In this document: piece after piece, positions 1 to 6,877 of the stretch
Layout of the letters: each line of letters starts with the position of its first letter
Numbering within the stretch: the stretch's first letter is position 1
Assembly (NCBI GenBank): GCA_019242065.1
Contig: JAFAWJ010001054.1
Coordinates: forward strand, 1 to 11,664
Reading direction: 5' to 3'
DNA length: 11,664 bases
Source of the DNA: Chloroflexota bacterium
GTDB lineage: Bacteria; Chloroflexota; UBA6077; CF-72
The notes under the pieces: model-generated
Told to the model about the DNA's origin: nothing
The model's input: only the letters and a program-made list of their open reading frames with translations
The model's database searches: none
Translations under genes and position numbers: made by a program

Positions 1-83
1 AGGATTATCCTACGCGGCGCGCGGATTTGGCTCGCGACGAGGGCCAGCCTGCGGTGTCGCACTACTATGGGGGGGCGCTGTGA
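1..83 (+). CDS. 3' end of an unidentified gene (partial)
   Basis: An open frame enters from the left edge (codons phased from base 3) and stops at the TGA at 81-83. The last residues read ...RDEGQPAVSHYYGGAL. The stop overlaps the GTG start of the next gene in a GTGA arrangement, which is typical of translationally coupled genes and is the main reason to believe this frame is real. With only 26 residues visible I do not recognise the family. It could also be a chance open stretch in GC-rich DNA. Confidence 0.4.
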   Translation, partial: DYPTRRADLARDEGQPAVSHYYGGAL

Positions 84-286
84 CCGAGACACCCGCATCG
101 AACAGTCGCAACGGCACATCATCCAACTCAGCCGCGCCGAGCGTGCCGACCCCGGACGAGCTGACGCTCGCCGCGATCTACGCGGACCGCGGTGAGACGT
201 ACCGCGAGATGTGGCGCGGCGAGGCGCTGGCTGAGTTCGATCGGCTGACCGCGATCTATGAGGCACGCGGGCGAGCGAATGACTGA
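80..286 (+). CDS. Small hypothetical protein, 68 aa
   Basis: The gene starts with GTG, a few bases after a run of seven G (69-75) that may serve as a ribosome binding site. The first 24 residues are Ser/Thr/Asn/Pro-rich and probably disordered. The rest (PDELTLAAIYADRGETYREM, then an Ala/Glu/Arg-rich stretch) is charged and likely forms two helices, with an echo of 'IY-x-x-RG' near residues 33 and 59. There is no signal peptide or membrane segment. It overlaps the preceding gene by 4 bases and the following solute-binding protein by 8 bases, so it appears to be part of a tightly coupled unit. I do not recognise a family. It may be an accessory protein of the unseen upstream gene. Confidence 0.55.
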   Translation: MTETPASNSRNGTSSNSAAPSVPTPDELTLAAIYADRGETYREMWRGEALAEFDRLTAIYEARGRAND

Positions 287-2132
287 CACATCTTGCGGGA
301 TCACGGGACGCCGCGCCTTTGTGCGAGGCATGGCCGGCAGCGTCGGGGTCGCGCTGCTCGCCGCCTGCGCGCCAGCGGCTTTCTCAGGACCGACCACTTC
401 CCAAACCAACCCAACCTCGACAACGTCCGCGCCGCCAGGCAACACACCCCAGGCTGCGACAACGCCGACGGTCAACACGCCTCGGGCGGCGACTGGCGCG
501 ACGAGTGGCACCCCTCAGCCAGGAGCCGCGTCGACAACGGGCAGCACTCCTCAGGCGACGACCGGGTCGACCGTGTTCCAGGGCGTCAGCTTGCCCACCT
601 ACGTCCCCCTGCCGGGCCCCAGGCCAGACTTGCCAGGCACCTCCCAGGGGCTCGACCCCGCCTACTTCCAGTTTCCCGCCGACCTGGTCACGTCCGTCCC
701 GCAACCGCCCGGCGACGGTAGCGACGTCTCCGCCCTCGGCATCATCACTCAGGCCGCACCGCCCGCAATGGACCAGAACGTAGCCTGGCAGGCGGTGAAC
801 AAGGCGGTGGGCGTCATCTTTCGGATGACCATGGTCGCTGGCGGCGACTACGCCAGCAAGGTCAACACCATCATCGCCGGATCCGACCTGCCAGACTTTC
901 TGTACAACGCCAACACTACCCCCTACGGCGTGATCGCCGCCCTCCCGCAGTTTGCGCGCTCCAGGTGCGCCGACCTGACCGCCTACCTGAGCGGTGACGC
1001 CGTCAAGGACTATCCCAACCTGGCCAACTACTCCACCTACTCGTGGCGCACCGGCGTCGTGGACGGCCACATCTATTGCGTTCCCGCCTCGCGCGCGCCG
1101 TTCGGGAGTGTGTTCGCCTACCGCGCGGATATTTTCGATCAGGCGGGCATCAGCGTCGGCAACCCACCACACGACGCGGACGACTTCAAGCGCCTTTTAC
1201 TAGCGGTCACTCGCCCACAGTCCAACCTGTTCGGCATGGCGGCCACCTCGACAACCTACTTCGGACTCAACACCGGCAGTCCATTACTGGGCCTGTTTCG
1301 CGCGCCTACCAACTGGCGACTGGACTCCAGTGGCAAACTCGTCAAGGACTTCGAGACAGACGAGTACGCCGCCGCCGTCGGATACGCACGCGACCTTTTT
1401 ACAGCCGGCGTCTATCACCCCAACTCACCCACGTACGCTGGCGGAGCCCCGGTCGACTCCGACTTCCGCGCTGGCAAGTTCGCGGTGTACGCGACGTCCT
1501 GGGGTGCGTTTCTGCAAAACTGGAATCCGCTGGCGGCAGCGAACCCCAACGGCAAAATGCTGCCCATGCTGCCGTTTGCGCACGACGGCGGCCAGCCCGT
1601 CTACCTGGCCGGATCTGGCAACTTCGGGCAGACATTTATCACCCAGCAGCACTCGCCGGAGCGCGTGCAAATGCTCCTGCGAATCATGAACTTCTTCGCG
1701 GCGCCATTCGGCACGCGCGAGTGGCTGCTCAATTATTACGGCGTGAAGGATGCCGACTACACCGTCGACGCGAGCGGCGCTCCGACGTTCACACAACAGG
1801 GCCGGGCGGAGCTGAGTATCCCGTGGCGATACATCACCTCACCGCCGCCGGCGTTGTTCGACCCCGCCAACTCAAAGGAGTATGCAACAGTCTCGTATGC
1901 GACCGAGCAGGGCATGCTGGCGGCGCTGCAATTGGACCCGACCCTGGGGCTGTACTCCGGGACGGCGTTCAACCAGGGACTGCCGGCGCAGGACACGTTC
2001 TACTCCGGCGTGTCCGACGTGGTGCAGGGCCGGCGTCCGCTGTCGGACCTGACCCAGTTGGTACAGGGCTGGCGCGCCGCGGCCGGCGACAAAATGCGCG
2101 CCGAGTACCAGGACGGTCTCGCGAGCACGTGA
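279..2132 (+). CDS. Tat-exported lipoprotein, extracellular solute-binding protein (LplA-like, ABC transporter)
   Basis: This is a 617-residue protein and probably the high-affinity substrate receptor of an ABC importer, tethered outside the membrane. The N-terminus has a twin-arginine motif (GRRAFVR, residues 10-16), a hydrophobic stretch and a lipobox LLAAC with acylated Cys at about residue 30. Residues about 36-98 form a Thr/Pro/Ser/Ala linker with loose 'TPQAATT' repeats. The binding domain follows, with text typical of the family such as YASKVNTIIAGSDLPDFLYN (residues 191-210). I chose the ATG at 279, since it puts the RR motif at residue 11 and overlaps the preceding stop by 8 bases; an in-frame ATG at 258 adds seven residues and is less likely. 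The length exceeds the 400-550 residues usual for such proteins because of the linker. No permease or ATPase gene is visible, so the substrate is unknown; sugars or oligosaccharides are typical of LplA relatives, but that is only a family tendency. Confidence 0.85.
   Translation: MTDTSCGITGRRAFVRGMAGSVGVALLAACAPAAFSGPTTSQTNPTSTTSAPPGNTPQAATTPTVNTPRAATGATSGTPQPGAASTTGSTPQATTGSTVFQGVSLPTYVPLPGPRPDLPGTSQGLDPAYFQFPADLVTSVPQPPGDGSDVSALGIITQAAPPAMDQNVAWQAVNKAVGVIFRMTMVAGGDYASKVNTIIAGSDLPDFLYNANTTPYGVIAALPQFARSRCADLTAYLSGDAVKDYPNLANYSTYSWRTGVVDGHIYCVPASRAPFGSVFAYRADIFDQAGISVGNPPHDADDFKRLLLAVTRPQSNLFGMAATSTTYFGLNTGSPLLGLFRAPTNWRLDSSGKLVKDFETDEYAAAVGYARDLFTAGVYHPNSPTYAGGAPVDSDFRAGKFAVYATSWGAFLQNWNPLAAANPNGKMLPMLPFAHDGGQPVYLAGSGNFGQTFITQQHSPERVQMLLRIMNFFAAPFGTREWLLNYYGVKDADYTVDASGAPTFTQQGRAELSIPWRYITSPPPALFDPANSKEYATVSYATEQGMLAALQLDPTLGLYSGTAFNQGLPAQDTFYSGVSDVVQGRRPLSDLTQLVQGWRAAAGDKMRAEYQDGLAST
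384..572 (+). repeat. Low-complexity Thr/Pro/Ser/Ala linker-coding stretch
   Basis: This part of the solute-binding protein gene encodes imperfect repeats around Thr-Pro-(Gln/Arg)-Ala-(Ala/Thr)-Thr, seen near residues 56-62, 67-72 and 90-95. It separates the lipid anchor from the folded receptor. Such spacers are common in lipoproteins of Gram-positive-like bacteria and probably hold the receptor clear of the cell envelope. Confidence 0.6.
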
Positions 2133-2141
2133 ACACGTCCG

Positions 2142-3197
2142 TCAGGTCGGCAGCCATTGGTCGTCGACCCACAAAATGAATTCAGGCTGATCAAGCATAT
2201 TCGAGATAAAGGCACCCGGCTGAAGCTTGAAATTGGAATCGAACCTGTACACGACCGCATTGTCCAGATCCGCCAGATAGAAGTTGCCCTGACCGTCAAA
2301 AGTCATCCCGGACGGGTGCTTGATGGGCAGGTCAGACTTCGATTGAGTGACGACCGTCGACAGCGCCCGCGTGCTCGGGTTATAGCTGACCACCAGCGCG
2401 TCAGAGTTGGACGTCGCGGCCTCAACACCGATATACAGCAAGTCGCCATACGCCACCAGGTGCAGCGGGCTGTTGATCGACGTACCCGCACCGCCAACCG
2501 CTCCGAGGTATGTTCCAGAAGTGGTGTCGTACTGGCGGATTAGGCTGGCGACTTCGTCCGCGACGTACAGAGTTGACCCGAGCAGGGCCACGCCGCGCAC
2601 CGAGTTGGTAGGTGTCCCATTTGACGGCGCGTGCGGTGGCAACATCTGCAGGCCGCCCTGGTGGGAGTGCACGGGCGTCGGCGTCGCCGAGCAGTCCGAC
2701 GGCATGAGGGGATTGTGACTGGCGACGAAGGTGCCTGGAAGGAACACCCCGTTTTCGAACTCGGCTACCAGCGCCGGATTCAAGGGCATTGGCTGACCGG
2801 GTGTCGTTGCTGAGTTGGGTCCGTAGACGCGCACGACGACGTTCGAGTCCTGGTTCGAGATATACAGCACATCCAGACCGCCGTCGAAGGCGAGACCAAA
2901 CGGGTGATACACGGAGCACACCGCCCCGTTGCCGCCCCCACTGCCGGTCACGAAGCGGGTGGCGGTGGCCGCCGATGGAGAAATCTGATAGATGTCGCTG
3001 GCGGTTTTGTACGAATTGACCAGGTAGAAGTTCCCGCCAGCTTGCCGCGGGAGGAACTGCACGTCGCGGAAACCATTCGGCGCCTTCGGCGTCAGTTGGG
3101 CGAGATACGCCGTGCCGGTGGTCCCGCCCTGATCGGGATACGAGACCAGCGTCTGGGTTCCTCCGCTGCCGCCGCCGTGGAACGTTACGACAAACAT
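2142..3197 (-). CDS. Beta-propeller protein with NHL/SMP-30-like repeats
   Basis: This 351-residue protein is built of recurring four-strand units. Recognisable blades are GFRDVQF...FYLVNSY (about 42-73), HPFGLAFDGG..LYISNQDSN (98-124), SVRGVALLGSTLYVADE (199-224), SPLHLVAYGDLLYIGVEA (243-273) and HPSGMTFDGQGNFYLADLDN (294-320). The spacing fits a six-bladed propeller. No signal peptide, lipobox or membrane segment is seen, so it is probably cytoplasmic, or exported by a route not visible here. The ATG at 3197 is chosen because AGGAGG sits five bases upstream; the open frame continues to 3374, but that extension would overlap the divergent oxygenase. The gene is convergent with the solute-binding protein (9-base gap) and divergent from the first oxygenase. 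NHL propellers bind proteins, RNA or small ligands, and some relatives are lactonases or peptidyl-glycine lyases. No metal-binding or catalytic set could be assigned, so the function is open. Confidence 0.75.
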   Translation of the reverse strand: MFVVTFHGGGSGGTQTLVSYPDQGGTTGTAYLAQLTPKAPNGFRDVQFLPRQAGGNFYLVNSYKTASDIYQISPSAATATRFVTGSGGGNGAVCSVYHPFGLAFDGGLDVLYISNQDSNVVVRVYGPNSATTPGQPMPLNPALVAEFENGVFLPGTFVASHNPLMPSDCSATPTPVHSHQGGLQMLPPHAPSNGTPTNSVRGVALLGSTLYVADEVASLIRQYDTTSGTYLGAVGGAGTSINSPLHLVAYGDLLYIGVEAATSNSDALVVSYNPSTRALSTVVTQSKSDLPIKHPSGMTFDGQGNFYLADLDNAVVYRFDSNFKLQPGAFISNMLDQPEFILWVDDQWLPT

Positions 3198-3202
3198 GGT
3201 TC

Positions 3203-3208
3203 CCTCCT
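3203..3208 (-). promoter_or_regulatory. Shine-Dalgarno AGGAGG of the propeller gene
   Basis: On the minus strand AGGAGG is followed by GAACC and then ATG, a five-base spacing. This near-perfect site fixes the start at 3197 and rules out the 59-residue upstream extension. It is the strongest ribosome binding site seen in the window. Confidence 0.8.
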
Positions 3209-3300
3209 GCCTCTCACAACCATAAACGCCCGTGGCCCTGCAGCGTATCGGGTTGTTGCTGACGCGCGCCGCCGCTGCCCGCGGGGTAGTCTGTAGCCGT

Positions 3301-3304
3301 GGAG
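3301..3304 (+). promoter_or_regulatory. Ribosome binding site GGAG of first oxygenase
   Basis: GGAG stands eight bases before the ATG at 3313 and supports that start over the upstream in-frame alternative at 3232. The protein then begins MLSREDN, matching the MLSKTDN start of the downstream paralogue. Confidence 0.65.
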
Positions 3305-3312
3305 ACGCGCCA

Positions 3313-4614
3313 ATGCTGAGCCGTGAAGACAACGAACTGATCTGTCGAGTTGGACCTGGAACCCCGATGGGCAACCTGATGCGCCACTACTGGCTGCCCG
3401 CGATGCTGTCTTCTGAGCTAGCCGCGCCCGACAGCGACCCCGTACGCGTCAAGCTGCTCGGCGAGAAGCTCATCGCCTTCCGCGACACGCTCGGCCAGGT
3501 CGGGCTCATCCAGGACAATTGTCCACACCGCGGCGCGAGCCTGTTTTTCGGTCGCAATGAAGAAGCCGGACTGCGGTGTGTCTATCACGGCTGGAAGTTC
3601 AGCACCGACGGCACGTGCATCGACATGCCCAATGAGCCCGCCGAGTCGGACTTCAAATCCAAGGTCAAGGCGGTCGCCTATCCAACGCGCGAGCGCAACG
3701 GCGTGATCTGGGCGTACATGGGTCCACGTGTCGAGCCGCCGCCGCTGCCGGACCTCGAGCCGAACATGCGACCCGACCTGGGAATGTCGGTCTACGTCAG
3801 CCAGCAAGAGGCCAACTGGCTACAGGTCCTCGAAGGCGACATCGATACGGTCCACGCCGGGTTCCTGCACAGCGGCTCCATCAGTCCGGAGGAGCGGCAG
3901 CCGGGCTCGCACACCCAGTACATGATCACGGACCGCACGGCCCGCTTCGAAGTGGTCGACACCCCGGCGGGCGCGCTGTCGGGTGCCTGGCGCGCCGGAC
4001 CGCCGGATATGACGTACTGGCGACTGGCGTATTTTCTGTTTCCGGTGTACGACATGCCGGCCCCCGGGCTGCTCGGGCACAAAGTTTCGTGCATCTGTCG
4101 GGTGCCCATGGACGACGAGCACACACTGTCGTTTTTCATGAACGCCGGCCGCGCCGGCGGGGGCGACTTCGGCAACCCCACACTGCCCAACAGCACCGAT
4201 TGGCTCGGCCGCTTCCGAACCGCCGCGGCGCCCGACAACGACTTTCACCTGGACCGCGCGATCCAGCGCGGGAACAAGGGTCGCTGGGGCTATAGCGGCA
4301 TCCCGGGCGGCGCCGCCATGCAGGACGCTGCCATGACCTGGAGCATGGGCTCCATCTTCGATCGCACCCGCGAGCGACTGGGCAGCACGGATGCCATGAT
4401 CATCCGCGTCCGACGGCGACTCATCGCGGCCGCACTGGCCCTGCGCGATCGCGGCGTGGTGCCGCCAGGTGTGGACCACCCGGAGGCGTATCGCGTGCGC
4501 TCGGGTGGCGCGTTCCTGCCCCAGGACGCCAACTGGCTGGAGGCCACCGAACAATGGCGCGAGGCCTTCGTCGATCATCCCGACCTGGACCCGTCGATCG
4601 TCGGACCCCTCTAA
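3313..4614 (+). CDS. Rieske [2Fe-2S] non-haem iron oxygenase, alpha subunit (phthalate dioxygenase-like)
   Basis: This 433-residue, presumably cytoplasmic oxygenase belongs to the family that inserts oxygen into aromatic or related substrates, or O-/N-demethylates them, using electrons from a separate reductase. The N-terminal Rieske domain (about 25-130) carries Cys70-Pro-His72 and Cys89-Val-Tyr-His92, which bind the 2Fe-2S cluster. The catalytic domain has the iron-binding stretch GDIDTVHAGFLH, with the intersubunit-bridging Asp178 and ligands His181 and His186. Asp338 in MQDAAMTWSMG is the likely third (carboxylate) ligand. Length and layout fit the phthalate 4,5-dioxygenase / LigX / PobA-like group, which lacks a beta subunit. 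The 'SMG' motif follows Trp, where I remember Glu in many relatives (ESMG). The ATPase gene begins 16 bases after the stop, and a paralogue follows it. No reductase or ferredoxin is encoded nearby. The substrate cannot be read from sequence. Confidence 0.9.
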   Translation: MLSREDNELICRVGPGTPMGNLMRHYWLPAMLSSELAAPDSDPVRVKLLGEKLIAFRDTLGQVGLIQDNCPHRGASLFFGRNEEAGLRCVYHGWKFSTDGTCIDMPNEPAESDFKSKVKAVAYPTRERNGVIWAYMGPRVEPPPLPDLEPNMRPDLGMSVYVSQQEANWLQVLEGDIDTVHAGFLHSGSISPEERQPGSHTQYMITDRTARFEVVDTPAGALSGAWRAGPPDMTYWRLAYFLFPVYDMPAPGLLGHKVSCICRVPMDDEHTLSFFMNAGRAGGGDFGNPTLPNSTDWLGRFRTAAAPDNDFHLDRAIQRGNKGRWGYSGIPGGAAMQDAAMTWSMGSIFDRTRERLGSTDAMIIRVRRRLIAAALALRDRGVVPPGVDHPEAYRVRSGGAFLPQDANWLEATEQWREAFVDHPDLDPSIVGPL

Positions 4615-4630
4615 AGGTCGGTCCCTAGCG

Positions 4631-6835
4631 ATGGTGGGCGAGCACTTCTGGGACTTTGGCGACGAACCCGCCGCGCCGGCGTCGAGCCCGCAACAGGCGC
4701 CAGAAGCCGAGCGCCTCACGCCAGTCGAGCCTCCCGTCGAGCCGCCCGAGGGCGCCATCTACTTGCGCGTCGCCGAAGCGCTGCCCGAGGACGTCGAGCG
4801 CGGCGTGGCTCGCGTCGACCCGCGCGCCCTGGCTGCACTCGGGCTGCGTGCCGACCAGGTCCTTTCAATCACGGGCCGGCGGACAACGCTGGCCCGCGCC
4901 GTCGACGGCGGCCCTGACGCCGCCGGACTGATTCGGCTCGACGGCCTGCTGCGCGACAATGCGCGCGCTGGCCTCGACGGTCGCGTCGCCGTATGCCGGG
5001 CCCAGACACCGGTCGCCCGCTACCTGGAGCTGACGCCGACCGGCGCCGAGACAGACGCTCGCCTGGAACCCTCGCGCCTGCGCGCGGCGCTGCACGGTCG
5101 GGCCCTCACCGAGGACGACGAGCTCAACGTGCCCGGTCTGCGCCGCGTCCGCGTGCAGCGCGTGGAGCCGGGTGGCCACGGGGTGGTCACGGACACCACC
5201 CAGATCGAGCTGGGGTTCGGTCCAAGCGCCGTCGACGGCGCTCAGCCGCCGCGCCTGCGCTACGAAGACCTCGGCGGACTGCAGGACGAGCTGCGCCGCG
5301 TCCGCGAGCTCGTCGAGCTGCCGTTGAAGTACCCGGCCCTGTTCGAACGCCTGGGCGTCGAGCCGCCGCGCGGCGTGCTGCTGCATGGTCCGCCAGGCAC
5401 CGGCAAGACGCTCATCGCGCGCGCCGTCGCCAGCGAAGTCTCAGCCCATTTCGTGCTGCTCAACGGGCCCGAGATCATCAACAAGTGGTACGGCGAGAGC
5501 GAAGCCCGCCTGCGCGAGATCTTCGACGAGGCGCAGCGCAAAGCGCCCAGCATCATCTTCATCGACGAGATCGACGCGGTCGCGCCGAAGCGAGCCAACG
5601 TCGCAGGCGAGATGGAAAAGCGTGTGGTCGCCCAGTTGTTGACGCTCATGGATGGGCTGGTCGGCCGTGGCAAAGTGGTGGTGATCGCCGCGACCAACAT
5701 GCCGGACCTGGTCGATCCCGCGCTGCGACGCCCGGGCCGCTTCGATCGCGAAATCGCCGTCCAGGTACCCAATCGCGCCAGTCGCGCGGAGATTCTGCGC
5801 ATCCACTCGCGCTCGATGCCGCTCGACGACGACGTGGACCTCGAGCGACTGGCAGACGCCACGCATGGCTTCGTCGGCGCGGATCTCGCGGTCCTGTGTA
5901 AAGAGGCGGGCATGCTGGCTTTGCGTGACGTGCTCGAACAGGCCGGTTTCGAGGTCGCCGATGCGAATGCCCTCGCGACTGGCGCCCACGTGCGAATGCG
6001 GCATTTCCTGGCCGCCCTGCGCGGGATCGAGCCGACCGCGATTCGCGAGATCTTCGTCGAGAAGCCGAATGTCACGTGGGCCGACGTCGGCGGCCTGCGC
6101 GAGGTCCGCGAGTTCCTGGACGCGGCCATCGTCCTGCCGCGGCGCTCGCCCGAACTGTTCCGACAGGCCGGCATCCGGCCGCCCACTGGCATCGTGCTGA
6201 GTGGCCCGAGCGGCACCGGTAAGTCGCTGGTCGCGCGCGCGCTCGCGCACGACAGCGGACTGAGCTTCCTCAGCGTCGATCCTGCAATGCTGTTTTCGAA
6301 GTGGCTGGGCGAGTCCGAGAAGATGCTGCACCAGGTGTTCGTCAAGGCCCGTCAAGCCGCCCCGTGCCTGGTCCTGTTCGACCAGCTCGACGCGCTGGCG
6401 ACGACGCGGGGGCAGCCAGTCGGGGGAGCCGCGCCTGACCGCCTGCTGGGTCAGCTGGTCGGCGAGCTCGACGCGCTCGACGAGCTCAGCGACGTGGTGG
6501 TCGTGGCCGCCACCAATCGGCTCGACCTGGTTGACCCGGCGCTGCTGAGCGCGGGTCGCCTCGGGTACGTGGTGGACTTTCCGCTGCCCGACGAGGACGA
6601 CCGCCACGCGATCCTGCAGATCCACGCGGGTCGGTTAGCGCTGGCGGACGACGTCGACCTCGACGCGCTGGCGCACGAAAGTCACGGACTGACCGGTGCC
6701 CACCTCGCGTCGGTGTGTCAACGCGCCGCGCTGGCCGAGCTGCGCGCGCGTCCACCGCGGGCATTGGCTGAGCTGCGCATTCCGCAGGCGCGCTTTGTCG
6801 AGGCCCTGGCGGCCATCGAGCACCAGCACCTGTAA
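4631..6835 (+). CDS. CDC48/p97/VAT-type double-AAA ATPase with degenerate second ATPase site
   Basis: This is a 734-residue hexameric-type unfoldase or remodelling ATPase. A Pro/Glu-rich leader (1-40) precedes a CDC48 N-domain (about 41-195). AAA domain D1 has Walker A GPPGTGKT (253-260), pore loop Lys285-Trp-Tyr-Gly, Walker B IIFIDEID (Asp312, Glu313) and arginine fingers Arg367 and Arg370. Domain D2 has Walker A GPSGTGKS (525-532) and pore loop Lys557-Trp-Leu-Gly. However, its Walker B reads VLFDQLD with Gln585 (codon CAG, 6383-6385) in place of the catalytic Glu, and its finger motif reads SAGR with Ser640 in place of the first Arg. D2 therefore probably binds ATP but hydrolyses it poorly, while D1 should be active. 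The ATG at 4631 is the first sensible start after the oxygenase stop; the open frame extends back to 4469, but only inside the oxygenase. Substrate proteins are unknown; its position between two oxygenases suggests them as clients. Confidence 0.92.
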   Translation: MVGEHFWDFGDEPAAPASSPQQAPEAERLTPVEPPVEPPEGAIYLRVAEALPEDVERGVARVDPRALAALGLRADQVLSITGRRTTLARAVDGGPDAAGLIRLDGLLRDNARAGLDGRVAVCRAQTPVARYLELTPTGAETDARLEPSRLRAALHGRALTEDDELNVPGLRRVRVQRVEPGGHGVVTDTTQIELGFGPSAVDGAQPPRLRYEDLGGLQDELRRVRELVELPLKYPALFERLGVEPPRGVLLHGPPGTGKTLIARAVASEVSAHFVLLNGPEIINKWYGESEARLREIFDEAQRKAPSIIFIDEIDAVAPKRANVAGEMEKRVVAQLLTLMDGLVGRGKVVVIAATNMPDLVDPALRRPGRFDREIAVQVPNRASRAEILRIHSRSMPLDDDVDLERLADATHGFVGADLAVLCKEAGMLALRDVLEQAGFEVADANALATGAHVRMRHFLAALRGIEPTAIREIFVEKPNVTWADVGGLREVREFLDAAIVLPRRSPELFRQAGIRPPTGIVLSGPSGTGKSLVARALAHDSGLSFLSVDPAMLFSKWLGESEKMLHQVFVKARQAAPCLVLFDQLDALATTRGQPVGGAAPDRLLGQLVGELDALDELSDVVVVAATNRLDLVDPALLSAGRLGYVVDFPLPDEDDRHAILQIHAGRLALADDVDLDALAHESHGLTGAHLASVCQRAALAELRARPPRALAELRIPQARFVEALAAIEHQHL

Positions 6836-6857
6836 AGGTGTGGTACATCCTATGCGC

Positions 6858-6865
6858 GAGAGGAG
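6858..6865 (+). promoter_or_regulatory. Ribosome binding site GAGAGGAG of second oxygenase
   Basis: A purine-rich Shine-Dalgarno match lies in the 42-base gap after the ATPase stop, with a rather long 12-base spacing to the ATG at 6878. No other in-frame start lies closer. No promoter is evident in the gap, which favours co-transcription with the ATPase. Confidence 0.5.
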
Positions 6866-6877
6866 CCGTACACCGAA

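Larger units (their letters stand above)
3198..3312. promoter_or_regulatory. Divergent intergenic region between propeller gene and first oxygenase
   Basis: This 115-base gap must hold promoters for both the leftward propeller gene and the rightward oxygenase-ATPase-oxygenase block. On the minus strand a TATGGT-like -10 candidate lies near 3218-3223, without a convincing -35. On the plus strand TTGTTG (3253-3258) is a possible -35, but no -10 is properly spaced from it. No clear operator palindrome was found. The region's role is inferred from gene orientation; no specific element is assigned. Confidence 0.4.

Noticed and set aside
2133..2141. Possible bidirectional terminators at the convergent junctions (also 8171-8174)
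   Set aside because: The gaps are 9 and 4 bases, and no stable stem-loop with a T-tract was found across either junction.
1043..2179. Long + strand open frame inside the solute-binding protein gene
   Set aside because: It is Arg/Pro-rich with no family pattern and is the +1 shadow of a gene with clear export signals and domain text; GC-rich DNA makes such frames common.
4469..4630. Upstream extension of the ATPase gene
   Set aside because: It lies wholly within the oxygenase coding sequence, is Arg/Pro/Ser-rich and would add nothing to the CDC48 N-domain; the start at 4631 follows the stop by 16 bases.
4993..5901. 302-codon + strand open frame and the 394-codon minus frame at 5441-6625
   Set aside because: Both overlap the ATPase gene, whose Walker, pore-loop and finger motifs are unmistakable. 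The alternatives are compositional shadows.
6837..6876. Imperfect inverted repeat (GGTGTGGTAC ... GTACACC) in the gap before the second oxygenase
   Set aside because: The arms pair only with a two-base bulge over a 21-base loop and there is no U-run, so neither a terminator nor an operator can be supported.
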